Position numbers and translations under genes: made by a program. Positions 53,321 through 62,119 of a stretch of DNA of 64,000 nucleotides are shown here, piece after piece; the stretch's first letter is position 1; each line of letters begins with the position of its first letter. Below the pieces are notes generated by a model, which was given only the letters and a program-made list of their open reading frames with translations, did no database searches and was not told the origin of the DNA. The stretch is from Muribaculaceae bacterium (GTDB lineage Bacteria > Bacteroidota > Bacteroidia > Bacteroidales > Muribaculaceae): the NCBI GenBank assembly GCA_022510425.1, contig JAFLTO010000001.1, positions 62,001-126,000 of the forward strand, written 5' to 3'.

Positions 53321-54859
53321 ATGGTTATGATAAAAAAGAATTTTATGTCATTTTCAGGCGCCTTGCTATTAGGGGCCATGCTCATGACTTCTTGCATGGA
53401 ATCAAGAGGTAATGAGTCAGAAGTTTTGCCGCTTCAACAACAGAAAGCATACCAAGAACCGGATGAATCTCAATTTATAAGAACTTCTTCACATCCGGCA
53501 TCATTTGAAACAGATTTCACTGTGGCTGCTGAAAGCACTGTCAATGAAGTGGTTTGTATAAAAAGTTATGCCACTCCCCGTCAAAACCAATATGGAGGAG
53601 GGGGATACGATCCTTTCGGAATGTTCGATTTCTTTTTCGGACCACAGGAACGTCAACAAAGGCGTCAGCAACAACAGCAAAGCCGTGAACCCGTACAGAC
53701 AGGTTTAGGTTCCGGTGTTATTCTCTCAGACGATGGTTACATCGTTACTAACAATCATGTAATTGACGGTGCAGAAAAACTGGAAGTACTTCTAAATGAT
53801 AATTCCACATATGAAGCTACTGTAATCGGTACCGACGAAGCCACTGACTTGGCTCTTATCAAGATTGATGCCTCCGGACTTTCAGCTATTACATTCGGCG
53901 ACAGTGAAGCAGTAAAAATCGGTGAATGGGTGCTCGCGGTAGGTAACCCTTTCGGATTTAATTCCACTGTCACTGCAGGTATTGTCAGTGCCAAGGCAAG
54001 AAGCCTTAACCAGAATTCACGCAATGGTAGAATGGGTATTGAATCTTTCATTCAAACTGATGCAGCCCTTAATCCAGGAAATTCCGGGGGTGCCCTTGTT
54101 AATTTAAAAGGAGAACTTATCGGTATTAACTCTGCTATCTATTCAAACACCGGAAGCTATTCAGGTTTCTCTTTTGCAATTCCAACTTCCATAGTAAAGA
54201 AAGTGATGGTTGACCTTATGCAATATGGCACAGTCCAGAGAGCCGTTTTAGGATGTTCCGTTACAGAACTTGATGCTAAACTTGCAAAAGAAAAAGACAT
54301 CACTGCAGTTAAAGCCGGACTTCTTGTAAGAGAGGTAAATGACAGAAGCACAGCAATGGAACTGGGTCTCCAAGAAAATGATGTGATAACTGCTATAAAC
54401 GGGGTAGAAGTAACAAACTTTGCACAACTCGTGGAGCAACTCAGCAAATATCGTCCCGGTGACCAGATCTCCGTTACTTATTATCGCAATAACAAGAAAG
54501 AAACCAAATCAGGCACACTTCGCAATACTCAAGGGAGCACGAATATCACCAAGAAAGGGGAATTCTCTGATATGGGTGTTGCTTTCATGAAGATTGGTGA
54601 CGACACTAAGAAAAAACTTGGTATTTCAGCCGGTGTCAGTGTAGCGGGAATCAAGAACGGCCCATTTAAAGACGCAGGGGTAAAAGATGGTTTCGTCATC
54701 ACTGAAATCAACGGCATGTCTGTCAATTCAGTGGATGACGTAGAGAAAATCTACAATCAGATAATGAAGAACGATGATGAAGATAAAGTAATGTTCTTGA
54801 CGGGTTTATACCCTTCCGGCCGTAAATACTACTATGCTGTAAATCTTCAACCGGAATAA
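53321..54859 (+). CDS. HtrA/DegQ-type serine protease, probable lipoprotein
   Basis: 512-residue periplasmic protease and chaperone of the Do family. Catalytic triad H146 (NNHVID), D176 (TDLALIKID) and S255 (NPGNSGGAL), followed by two PDZ domains (about 305-390 and 410-510). A Gly/Gln-rich segment (about 90-125, with FGMFDFFFGPQ) forms the LA-loop-like insert. The signal ends in TSC at C25 (MLMTSC), which suggests acylation, unlike E. coli DegQ. Starts at ATG 53321, with ATG 53327 possible. Own terminator downstream. Confidence 0.94.
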   Translation: MVMIKKNFMSFSGALLLGAMLMTSCMESRGNESEVLPLQQQKAYQEPDESQFIRTSSHPASFETDFTVAAESTVNEVVCIKSYATPRQNQYGGGGYDPFGMFDFFFGPQERQQRRQQQQQSREPVQTGLGSGVILSDDGYIVTNNHVIDGAEKLEVLLNDNSTYEATVIGTDEATDLALIKIDASGLSAITFGDSEAVKIGEWVLAVGNPFGFNSTVTAGIVSAKARSLNQNSRNGRMGIESFIQTDAALNPGNSGGALVNLKGELIGINSAIYSNTGSYSGFSFAIPTSIVKKVMVDLMQYGTVQRAVLGCSVTELDAKLAKEKDITAVKAGLLVREVNDRSTAMELGLQENDVITAINGVEVTNFAQLVEQLSKYRPGDQISVTYYRNNKKETKSGTLRNTQGSTNITKKGEFSDMGVAFMKIGDDTKKKLGISAGVSVAGIKNGPFKDAGVKDGFVITEINGMSVNSVDDVEKIYNQIMKNDDEDKVMFLTGLYPSGRKYYYAVNLQPE

Positions 54860-54926
54860 ACTTTAGACCCGATTGCTCCAATATTCAGGAGAATCAAAAC
54901 ATTACCTAAGAAAACTTACTAAAAAG

Positions 54927-54967
54927 ACTGACAGGAAGATGATTATATCATTTCCTGTCAGTTTTTT
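54927..54967 (+). terminator. Rho-independent terminator of the htrA gene
   Basis: ACTGACAGGAA (54927-54937) and TTCCTGTCAGT (54952-54962) form an 11-bp stem with a 14-nt loop, followed by a T run to 54967. Confidence 0.92.
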
Positions 54968-55144
54968 ATAAGTTGAGTCCGGAAGATTAGACCTGAAATT
55001 GTAATACCTTTCTAAGGTGATCCATGTTCTATCTCCATTTTAAATTGTAAAATAAACAAAGTAGAATTATACTTTTACATGCTATTTATTATACTCACTT
55101 TTAAGTTTACGTAAGAAATTATGAAAAGAAATATCGAATTTTAC
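54968..55144. other. Spacer between the htrA terminator and the Ca2+-ATPase promoter
   Basis: Together with the flanking sites this makes 369 nt without a gene. I see no ORF, repeat or convincing stem here besides the terminator before and the promoter after it. Confidence 0.5.
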
Positions 55145-55152
55145 TAAATTTG
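55145..55152 (+). promoter_or_regulatory. -7 box of the Ca2+-ATPase gene
   Basis: TAAATTTG matches TAnnTTTG. The predicted start is near 55159, giving a leader of about 70 nt before the ATG at 55229. Confidence 0.6.
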
Positions 55153-55228
55153 CAATGGTATAGTTCTCTATATTTCAATATAACTCTAATAAATATGTTA
55201 TTCTGTTGCAAGGATTTTAAAGGTTGTT

Positions 55229-57904
55229 ATGCTAAATATGAAAACTAATCTACATTATCGTGGATTAACCGATTCACAAGTATCTGAGAGTCGTAAGATA
55301 CATGGTGTTAATATTCTCACCCCTCCAAAAAAGGATTCTCTTTTAAAAAGATATCTTGAGAAGTTTGGAGATCCCTTGATAATAATCCTTTTGGTTGCAG
55401 GGCTTTTATCTCTTGGAATTTCAATTTATGAGATTGCCGTTCTTAAATTAGGTTTCAAAGTTTTCTTCGAGCCAATAGGTATTTTTATTGCGATACTTTT
55501 GGCAACCGGCCTAGCATTTATTTTTGAACTGAAGGCTGACAAGGAATTCGCACTCCTTAACCAGGTGAATGATGATGAGCCGGTACAGGTAATCCGTAAC
55601 GGAAACGCGATTTCTATTCCCAGAAAGGATGTGGTTGTCGGTGATATCGTCATTATAAATACGGGTGAAGAAATCCCGGCGGATGGTGAATTATTGGAAG
55701 CCGTCAGTCTCAATATAGATGAGTCTTCTCTCACCGGTGAACCCATGGCACATAAGACAACCAATCCAGATGATTTTGATCATGAGGCCACGTTCCCATC
55801 CAATCATGCGATGAAAGGAACAAAGGTGATGGAAGGTCATGGTGTGATGAGAACCATTGCGGTGGGCGACAAGACAGAAAACGGCAAAGTGTTTGAGGCT
55901 GCGCAGATTGACGACAGTGTGAAGACACCACTCAATGAACAGCTTGACGGCCTTGGAAATCTAATATCAAAAGCATCCTACGCTTTTGCGGGATTGATTA
56001 TCGTAGGTCGCCTTTGGATGTATTTTGTAGATATCCAAGGTTTCGAATGGATACCTTTTATTGCTTACCTTCTTCAGAGCATAATGATTGCGGTGACTTT
56101 GGTTGTTGTTGCAGTGCCGGAAGGACTTCCGATGGCCGTAACATTGTCTCTTGCATACTCAATGAGAAGAATGCTTAAGACCAATAACCTCGTTCGTAAG
56201 ATGCATGCCTGCGAGACAATGGGAGCCACTACCGTTATATGTACAGACAAGACAGGAACACTTACCCAGAATCAGATGCAGGTGTATAAGTCTGATTTCT
56301 TCGGTAATCCTTCCGATGAAGTTATTTATGAGAGTCTTGCAGTGAATTCAACAGCTCAACTGAATATGACCGGTGAAAAGCCGGAAGTATTGGGAAATCC
56401 GACAGAAGGGGCACTTCTTCTATGGCTTAATTCAAGAGGTGTGGATTACAATTACATCCGCAACATGACAACACGCCTTGAAGAGCTGCCATTCTCTACG
56501 GAGCGGAAATTCATGGCTACTATTGTCAAGAATTCAGAGGGGAAGAAATATCTTTATGTCAAGGGTGCGCCGGAAATAGTGTTCGCGATGTGCAGCAACA
56601 CAGAGGGAGTTACCAGACAGGAACTCGACGCACAGTTGAGGGAATATCAAAACATGGCCATGCGTACTCTTGGATTCGCATATGCTGAAGTTACCGATGA
56701 GTTTGGAATAATCAAGGATAACAGACTCCATGCAAATAACCTGATTTTCCTGGGGATAATAGCTATTTCTGATCCGGTTCGTGGAGACGTGCCTGATGCA
56801 GTTAGAGAAGTTATAGATGCAGGTATCGGAGTTAAGATTGTAACCGGTGATACTCCCGGGACTGCAAAAGAAATAGGACGTCAGATCGGATTGTGGAATG
56901 ATTCAATTGATACCGATGCCAATATTATTACAGGACCGGAATTTGAGCAGCTTTCAGAGGAACAACTCAAGGAAAGGGTAAAAGAGCTCAAGATTATTGC
57001 CAGGGCAAGACCTCTGGATAAGAAAAGGCTGGTTGAAGCATTGCAGGCCGGCAATGAAGTCGTGGCGGTTACCGGAGACGGCACCAATGATGCTCCCGCT
57101 CTTAAGAGTGCTCATGTCGGTCTTTCTATGGGTGACGGAACATCGGTGGCAAAAGAAGCCTCTGACATCACCATTGTTGACAATTCATTCTCTTCGATTG
57201 GAAGGGCTGTGATGTGGGGTCGCTCCCTTTATCAGAATATCCAGCGATTTATACTATTCCAGATGACTGTGAATGTGGCTGCTTGTTTTGTGGTGCTTTG
57301 CGGAGCCTTCATGGGTATGGATTCTCCATTGACGGTGACTCAGATGCTTTGGGTTAACTTGATTATGGATACATTTGCGGCAATGGCTTTAGCTTCACTT
57401 CCTCCGTCAAGAAAAGTTATGTTGGAGAAACCAAGATCCAGGGAAGCATTTATCATAAGTCCATCCATGTGGAAATTTATTCTTGGTGTAGGAGGACTGT
57501 TCTTTGCTGTATTAATCGGATTTGTATATTATTTCGAGCATACCAATATAACAAGCCTGACAGAATTATGGAGCGTGCCATTCGAGACTAATCCGGGTCC
57601 AATGGCTGCAGGTCTGTCACCCTATGAATTATCACTGTTCTTCACAATCTTTGTGTTCCTGCAATTCTGGAATATGTTTAATGCTCGTGCGTATGCAACC
57701 GGGAAGTCCGCCTTCCATTTCAAAAATTGTGGAAGCTTCCTTTTGATTGCTCTCATTATCTTTGGAGGTCAGATACTGATCGTGGAACTGGGTCGTGAAT
57801 TCTTCAATGTAGTTCCTTTGAAGTTCCTTGATTGGGTGATTATAGTAGGTTGCACATCAATCGTTCTTTGGATTGGTGAATTGATCAGATTATTCAAAAA
57901 ATAA
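55229..57904 (+). CDS. Calcium-transporting P-type ATPase (PMCA/SERCA-like, P2)
   Basis: 891-residue P2-type ATPase exporting Ca2+. The phosphorylation motif is D340 in TDKTGTLT, the TGEP actuator motif (SLTGEP), the metal-site helix PEGLPMAVTL (M4) and the hinge GDGTNDAPAL are present, plus about ten membrane helices, the last group near the C-terminus. It stands alone between two terminators with its own promoter. By eye its third positions look somewhat more GC-rich than neighbours, which may mean recent acquisition or simply high expression. ATG 55238 is an alternative start. Confidence 0.93.
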   Translation: MLNMKTNLHYRGLTDSQVSESRKIHGVNILTPPKKDSLLKRYLEKFGDPLIIILLVAGLLSLGISIYEIAVLKLGFKVFFEPIGIFIAILLATGLAFIFELKADKEFALLNQVNDDEPVQVIRNGNAISIPRKDVVVGDIVIINTGEEIPADGELLEAVSLNIDESSLTGEPMAHKTTNPDDFDHEATFPSNHAMKGTKVMEGHGVMRTIAVGDKTENGKVFEAAQIDDSVKTPLNEQLDGLGNLISKASYAFAGLIIVGRLWMYFVDIQGFEWIPFIAYLLQSIMIAVTLVVVAVPEGLPMAVTLSLAYSMRRMLKTNNLVRKMHACETMGATTVICTDKTGTLTQNQMQVYKSDFFGNPSDEVIYESLAVNSTAQLNMTGEKPEVLGNPTEGALLLWLNSRGVDYNYIRNMTTRLEELPFSTERKFMATIVKNSEGKKYLYVKGAPEIVFAMCSNTEGVTRQELDAQLREYQNMAMRTLGFAYAEVTDEFGIIKDNRLHANNLIFLGIIAISDPVRGDVPDAVREVIDAGIGVKIVTGDTPGTAKEIGRQIGLWNDSIDTDANIITGPEFEQLSEEQLKERVKELKIIARARPLDKKRLVEALQAGNEVVAVTGDGTNDAPALKSAHVGLSMGDGTSVAKEASDITIVDNSFSSIGRAVMWGRSLYQNIQRFILFQMTVNVAACFVVLCGAFMGMDSPLTVTQMLWVNLIMDTFAAMALASLPPSRKVMLEKPRSREAFIISPSMWKFILGVGGLFFAVLIGFVYYFEHTNITSLTELWSVPFETNPGPMAAGLSPYELSLFFTIFVFLQFWNMFNARAYATGKSAFHFKNCGSFLLIALIIFGGQILIVELGREFFNVVPLKFLDWVIIVGCTSIVLWIGELIRLFKK

Positions 57905-57922
57905 AATTTGTATGTCTTATAG

Positions 57923-57960
57923 AAAACATAGGAGGAGGTAAAACTCTTTCCTATGTTTTT
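57923..57960 (+). terminator. Rho-independent terminator of the Ca2+-ATPase gene
   Basis: AAAACATAGGA (57923-57933) pairs with TCCTATGTTTT (57949-57959) over 11 bp with a 15-nt loop, 18 nt after the stop codon; the stem itself ends in a T run. Confidence 0.88.
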
Positions 57961-58119
57961 ATTATTTAAGAAGATTATTCTTATAAAGTATAAAAGTATA
58001 AAGAATTTGGGTGATAGCCGGAAATCTGAATGGAAGAATTATTCCCTTGACTTGATTTATGAATATCTTATATGATAGAGATTGATAAGTGATTATTTTA
58101 ACAGAAAAATTACTCATAT

Positions 58120-58473
58120 ATGAAAAAGATAGTACTATTATTACTCTTTATTTGCTCAATTTCTTTTTCAAAGGCACAGAAAGTTTTTGATACACATAAT
58201 GAATCAAGGGCAGATGTCAAAGTTTTTGTGACTGATAAAGATTATCGGGCTGACCTGATTGTCTATACCACTAACACTGAACATAGAGCAAAGGGTAATA
58301 AGGGTATATGGTTCATTGAGCATAATGAATCGAGAGCAGACAAAAAAATTTGTTTCGTCAATAACGAGTCAAGAGCTGATCTAAAGGTTTATTTCACTAA
58401 TACTGAAAGTAGAGCCGGCTGGAAAAATCCTGACAAGAAAAGTCTAATGGAATCTCCCCTACAAAGGCAATGA
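58120..58473 (+). CDS. DUF6150-like secreted repeat protein
   Basis: 117-residue exported protein (signal peptide to about residue 20, ending SKAQ). The mature part consists of about six copies of a 13-residue repeat with the pattern N-E-S-R-A-D-x-K-V-x-F/V-x: NESRADVKVFVTD (27-39), KDYRADLIVYTTN (40-52), TEHRAKGNKGIWFIE (53-67), HNESRADKKICFVN (68-81), NESRADLKVYFTN (82-94) and TESRAGWKN (95-103). This fits the DUF6150 family and would form a beta-solenoid or stacked hairpins. The last 14 residues (KSLMESPL onward) look unlike family members and may be a frameshifted tail. Confidence 0.75.
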   Translation: MKKIVLLLLFICSISFSKAQKVFDTHNESRADVKVFVTDKDYRADLIVYTTNTEHRAKGNKGIWFIEHNESRADKKICFVNNESRADLKVYFTNTESRAGWKNPDKKSLMESPLQRQ

Positions 58474-58484
58474 AAAATTGGTAG

Positions 58485-58706
58485 ACACTGAGCAAATTCC
58501 CGAATAATCTTTGCAGAAATAAAGAAATAGCAAAAGAGGAATGGATCGCAAGCAAGGAGCAGAAGGAGGCAGACTACGGAGAGATGGACAGACTCAAGGC
58601 AAAGGCGGTAGCTTTGATTACGAGCGGGATGATGCAGATGAGTAAGATCTTTTATTATTTTGATTTTCCTCCCTTTTTAATTCTGCTTTCATCTGCTGTT
58701 CAATGA
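58485..58706 (+). pseudogene. Possible gene remnant downstream of DUF6150
   Basis: An open frame without a start codon reads through EWIASKEQKEADYGEMDRLK and KAKAVALITSGMMQMSK, a lysine/glutamate-rich helical stretch that looks protein-like, then runs into the AT-rich 3' half of the opposite small ORF. Just upstream, in another frame, a stretch reading KGNEKLVDTEQIPE ends at a stop near 58514. Together they could be two pieces of one frameshifted gene. I do not recognise the family. Confidence 0.3.
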
Positions 58707-58818
58707 ACCGTTTGGAAGGTTTATACGATTTCGCATTTTTCCAGAACATACATGCTATGATAATGAACCAAAGCACCAAAATTATCATAATATGGTTCTG
58801 AAAGAATGAGATAATCAT
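58618..58818 (-). CDS. Small single-pass membrane protein, hypothetical
   Basis: 66 residues with ATG at 58818: one hydrophobic segment (about 10-28, MIILVLWFIIIACMF) and a basic, Ser-rich cytosolic tail (KPSKRFIEQQMKAELKREE). The composition is coherent for a real inner-membrane peptide, but I see no good promoter and the 3' part overlaps the suspected remnant on the other strand. No family recognised. Confidence 0.45.
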   Translation of the reverse strand: MIISFFQNHIMIILVLWFIIIACMFWKNAKSYKPSKRFIEQQMKAELKREENQNNKRSYSSASSRS

Positions 58819-59056
58819 AATGGTAGTTTTAAAATATTAACAAGGTATCAAATAAAAAGTTGATATTTGGCGAATCCCAAACTATCGGTCATATTGTCTG
58901 TGACAGACGAAGCCTAAAAGAACATAAATGAAGCGAGGAAAAGTTTTAACCGCATCAAAGAATCGGGACAATCCGCCGGGACGCAATTCAGAGCGAAGCA
59001 ACATTCTGCAACATCAAGACCACGAAAATCCACAAATGTATATACCAAACATAACT
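58819..59056. other. Noncoding, less AT-rich stretch next to tRNA-Ser
   Basis: About 240 nt with higher GC than the surrounding intergenic DNA. A 47-codon frame from ATG 58928 (MKRGKVLTASKNRDNPPG onward, ending at 59071) and an overlapping basic frame are both open but match nothing I know. With the remnant at 58485 this looks like debris of an insertion beside the tRNA gene. Confidence 0.3.
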
Positions 59057-59107
59057 AAAAAAACACGCTAATTTTCAGATTGTTGAACTCTGACTATCAG
59101 CGTGTTT
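59057..59107 (-). terminator. Terminator of tRNA-Ser
   Basis: On the minus strand AAACACGCT (59107-59099) pairs with AGCGTGTTT (59069-59061), 29-nt loop, followed by a T run (to 59057). It starts directly after the tRNA 3' end. Confidence 0.75.
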
Positions 59108-59109
59108 CT

Positions 59110-59200
59110 TGGCGGAGTGACCGAGATTCGAACTCGGGATACGCTTTTGGCGTATACACGCTTTCCAGGCGTGCCTCTTCAGCCACTCGAGCATCACTCC
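59110..59200 (-). tRNA. tRNA-Ser (anticodon GGA)
   Basis: 91 nt including an encoded CCA (59112-59110). Acceptor GGAGTGA/TCACTCC and anticodon stem CACGC/GCGTG are perfect, loop CTGGAAA with anticodon GGA, T arm CCGAG/CTCGG. The long class II variable arm is formed by TACGC/GCGTA. The only one of the three tRNAs here with CCA in the DNA. Confidence 0.95.
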
Positions 59201-59327
59201 TAAATTCTTTGCGAATTTAACGCTTTTATTTGGTTATGCAATAGAATTGAATAAAAATTTTAATTTACACTACGTATGCCGATACATACGAAAAACGATT
59301 TTCTTAAAATATTTATTCCCTCCTATT

Positions 59328-59795
59328 TTATTGAAGGCTTTCAATCATGTTACGACATCCATCTTCAAGAAGATCAAGCACAATTTCAAATCCCTCTGCT
59401 CCCTCATAGTATGGATCCGGAACGCTATCATATTGAGGAAATCCCCTAACATAATCTATCATTCTCACAATCTTATTTTCAGCATCAAGTGTTGGAGCCA
59501 TCGCTTTGAGACTGGAAAAGTTACTATCATCCATTGCAACTATTACGTCAAAATTATCAAAGTCAGAAATCCTTACCTGTCTGCTTCTATGTGTAAGATT
59601 GTAACCACGTTGGTATGCATGGACTCTCATACGATGATCCGGTAGATCACCGGCGTGTCCTCCGTAGAGACCTGCCGAATCCAACTCAAATTGATCCTGA
59701 AGACCGTTCTTATCAATCATGGATTGCATTATACCTTGAGCTGCAGGAGACCGACATATATTGCCCAGACAGACAAACAGTATCCTTTTTTTCAT
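59328..59795 (-). CDS. Low-molecular-weight protein-tyrosine phosphatase
   Basis: 155-residue phosphatase with the P-loop C9-L-G-N-I-C-R15-S close to the N-terminus and the general-acid Asp in VPDPYY. Length and layout are standard. In bacteria these enzymes often counteract BY-kinases in exopolysaccharide export, but no Wzc-like kinase is in the window. Starts at ATG 59795 and lies 58 nt downstream of DUF4301, separated by a terminator. Confidence 0.94.
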   Translation of the reverse strand: MKKRILFVCLGNICRSPAAQGIMQSMIDKNGLQDQFELDSAGLYGGHAGDLPDHRMRVHAYQRGYNLTHRSRQVRISDFDNFDVIVAMDDSNFSSLKAMAPTLDAENKIVRMIDYVRGFPQYDSVPDPYYEGAEGFEIVLDLLEDGCRNMIESLQ

Positions 59796-59808
59796 AATTA
59801 ATGAAATT

Positions 59809-59845
59809 AAAAAAGGGGCAATCCTATCCTTTGAGAATCGCCCCT
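59809..59845 (-). terminator. Terminator of the DUF4301 gene
   Basis: On the minus strand AGGGGC (59845-59840) pairs with GCCCCT (59819-59814) with further partly wobble pairing inward (GATTC/GGATT), followed by a T run. It starts 9 nt after the DUF4301 stop. Confidence 0.8.
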
Positions 59846-59853
59846 ATAATATT

Positions 59854-61374
59854 TTATTGATGTGCGTCTCTTAAAAGATCGTTGACCGTCTTGACAGGAT
59901 TGAAAGTAGATAGAGGCACCTCCACCAGAATTGTGTTCCAATCGCTCATGGCTCCATTCCAAAGTCCGGGAAGTTCCAAAGCCTTAATTTCAACTCCCTC
60001 TCGGCTCTTTAATGAAATGAAACCTGTGGCCTTATCCACATATTCGGGAAGATTGAATTTTTTGCCATCCCATGATTTTGTGCTCACCACTAAGTCCACG
60101 GGATTGAAATGCGTAGCTTCTTTCATCATCTTTTGAGCATCCTTATTTTTCGGATCAATTTGTGTGGATTCTAATATCTGAGGTGACACAGTGCCATCAG
60201 GATTATAGGCTAAGAATGGGCCTCCTCCAGGCTCGCCTTCATTCCTTACCATTCCGCATACCCTAAAGGGTCGATTTAATTTCTTATAAATATATTCGGC
60301 TTTTTGTTCAGCATTCATCTTGTCAGTGCCATCATGTGAAATACAAAGATTCTTATGCAAGAATTCAAGCATCTCATCCAATTTTTCTTCATCCGGTGTA
60401 CCTTTAGACAAAATTTTACAATAATTATCAGCCTTTTGTTTGAGCCCTACCAAGACGCCACCTATTATTTTCTTATATTTGACAGTGTCTCCCCTCTTAT
60501 TATCCGGAACTACATTATCGATATTCTTGATAAAAATCACATCGGCATTGAGATCATTGAGATTTTCAATCAAAGCCCCATGACCACCGGGACGGAAGAA
60601 GAGGCTTTCATTTTCCCTATAAGGTGACCCATCAAGATTAGCAGCCACTGTATCAGTGGATGGTTTCTGAATACTTGTGGTTAACACATATTCCACATCA
60701 TATTCATGTTCTAATTTACCCTTGGCTTCTTCAAATTTCAGGTTTACTAAAGGAATATGGTCTTCACTCACTGTGAAGTGAACATTCACCTTTCCATTCT
60801 TTCCTCCGGCATATTGTGCTCCTTCTGAAAGATGCTCCTCGATTGCAGTGCGGACTCCACCTATATATTTATGGAAATTCAACAAAGCTTTTGGCAATTG
60901 TCCATAGTTCATCCCCTCTTTCTCAATAAGAGCCTTCACAACATCTTTATATCTCTTTTCTTTTATTAGGCTATCGATACTCTTCCCGTAAAGAGATATG
61001 CAAGTTTCATTCAATTTTTCGAAAAAAGCAAACTTTTCAATTTCATTGAAAAACTTCTTCATGAAATCGTTGGAAGGTTTCTCGTCTTTTCCGTTCACAA
61101 AAGTGAAAAGATCCTTAAACATACGAGAAGCTGCTCCACTGGCCGGTACCATTTTCATTACTGTCGCACCTGAAGCCAGAAATTCATTCCAAATATTCAT
61201 GGCTTGATTCTCCATTTTATCGTCGAGAACAAAAATACCATGACCGGGAGTTGCAGCTCCTTCAATTTTAAGATATGGGAAACCCTCATTAAGCATTCTT
61301 AGCTCTTCGGCAAGTTGTGCTTCTGTCTTACCCTTTGATTTAAGAATTTCCCTGTCTTTAACAGTGAGTTCCAT
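59854..61374 (-). CDS. DUF4301 family protein with nucleotidyltransferase-like motifs
   Basis: 506-residue soluble protein of the Bacteroidetes DUF4301 family, function not established. Three motifs recall UDP-sugar pyrophosphorylases: VPASGAASRMFKDL (76-89, like LAGGxGTRM), FRPGGHGAL (260-268, like the PGGNG loop) and FIKNIDNVVPD (281-291, like the NVDN metal site). A conserved R-x-C-G-M-V-R-N-E-G-E-P-G-G-G-P-F segment lies near residue 375. This supports a GT-A-fold nucleotidyltransferase (inference). Starts at ATG 61374; 10 nt after the lipoprotein gene stop. Confidence 0.85.
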   Translation of the reverse strand: MELTVKDREILKSKGKTEAQLAEELRMLNEGFPYLKIEGAATPGHGIFVLDDKMENQAMNIWNEFLASGATVMKMVPASGAASRMFKDLFTFVNGKDEKPSNDFMKKFFNEIEKFAFFEKLNETCISLYGKSIDSLIKEKRYKDVVKALIEKEGMNYGQLPKALLNFHKYIGGVRTAIEEHLSEGAQYAGGKNGKVNVHFTVSEDHIPLVNLKFEEAKGKLEHEYDVEYVLTTSIQKPSTDTVAANLDGSPYRENESLFFRPGGHGALIENLNDLNADVIFIKNIDNVVPDNKRGDTVKYKKIIGGVLVGLKQKADNYCKILSKGTPDEEKLDEMLEFLHKNLCISHDGTDKMNAEQKAEYIYKKLNRPFRVCGMVRNEGEPGGGPFLAYNPDGTVSPQILESTQIDPKNKDAQKMMKEATHFNPVDLVVSTKSWDGKKFNLPEYVDKATGFISLKSREGVEIKALELPGLWNGAMSDWNTILVEVPLSTFNPVKTVNDLLRDAHQ

Positions 61375-61384
61375 AGTTGTTGAT

Positions 61385-62119
61385 TTATTTATTATTTTTA
61401 GAATTTTGCCTTTGGTTTTCTTCCTCCAGTATTCTTCGGAAAGTATCGATTTTATGAGAACTGATCCAAAGTTCTTTTTCTAATGTCAAAGCCTCTCTTT
61501 TTGCAGAATATAAATTCCACGTCTGCGAAATCATATCCTTCTCATCCTTTGGTATTTCAAAATTCTTTTTGACTTTTCCTTGCTCAAGATATTCCAATTT
61601 TATCTTGTCTTGATGGTAAGTTGAAATATATTCCGCGATGGTGTCTATTTTTCCTCCGATGAAATAAACCGAGTTGAAGCGTTCATGCCTGAAATTAAAG
61701 GCTTGGTCATGGGGCACGACCTCCGAATTAAAACTTCCAACAGAAACCTGATTGAAAGTGGCACCTCCAAGAGTGGCTATCATTTCAAATTTCTCATTCT
61801 CGTTTATTCTGGCATAAATTCCCGTAGTGGTGAATGGTAATTTTTTTTGCCATCCCTTCACTAAGTAGTATCCACTCACTTCCCTGGGATTTTTTACAAG
61901 TTCAAAATTATCGAGCATTCCACCTATCTTAGTATTCACCAAATCAAGCCGGCTTTGCAATTGTCTTGAACGCTCCTGATAATAATCTATAGAATCCGTA
62001 AACCCGGATATCCAATTCTCACGTTCAATCTCAGCATCTGTTTTTTTTATTTTCTTACAGCTAATGCAAGAAAATATAATACAGAAACTAAGAAAAAAAT
62101 ATATGGTTTTTAATTTCAT
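61385..62119 (-). CDS. Lipoprotein of unknown function downstream of relA
   Basis: 244 residues with a lipoprotein-type signal ending SCISC (acylation at C21, or C18). A helical segment (about 28-70) with heptad-like charges (TDSIDYYQERSRQLQSRLDL) is followed by a beta domain (YARINENEKFEMIATLGGATFNQVSVG) and a C-terminal helix. I recognise no named family. The ATG overlaps the relA stop by 4 nt (ATGA), so the two are translationally coupled. Confidence 0.8.
   Translation of the reverse strand: MKLKTIYFFLSFCIIFSCISCKKIKKTDAEIERENWISGFTDSIDYYQERSRQLQSRLDLVNTKIGGMLDNFELVKNPREVSGYYLVKGWQKKLPFTTTGIYARINENEKFEMIATLGGATFNQVSVGSFNSEVVPHDQAFNFRHERFNSVYFIGGKIDTIAEYISTYHQDKIKLEYLEQGKVKKNFEIPKDEKDMISQTWNLYSAKREALTLEKELWISSHKIDTFRRILEEENQRQNSKNNK

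Noticed and set aside
59061-59200. Attachment-site duplication of the tRNA-Ser 3' end
   Set aside because: I looked for a second copy of the T-arm/acceptor sequence in the window and saw none, and no integrase gene is present.
59247-59645. 132-codon plus-strand frame overlapping the tyrosine phosphatase
   Set aside because: Most of it is antisense to the phosphatase and it has no domain; only the first 80 bases are outside.
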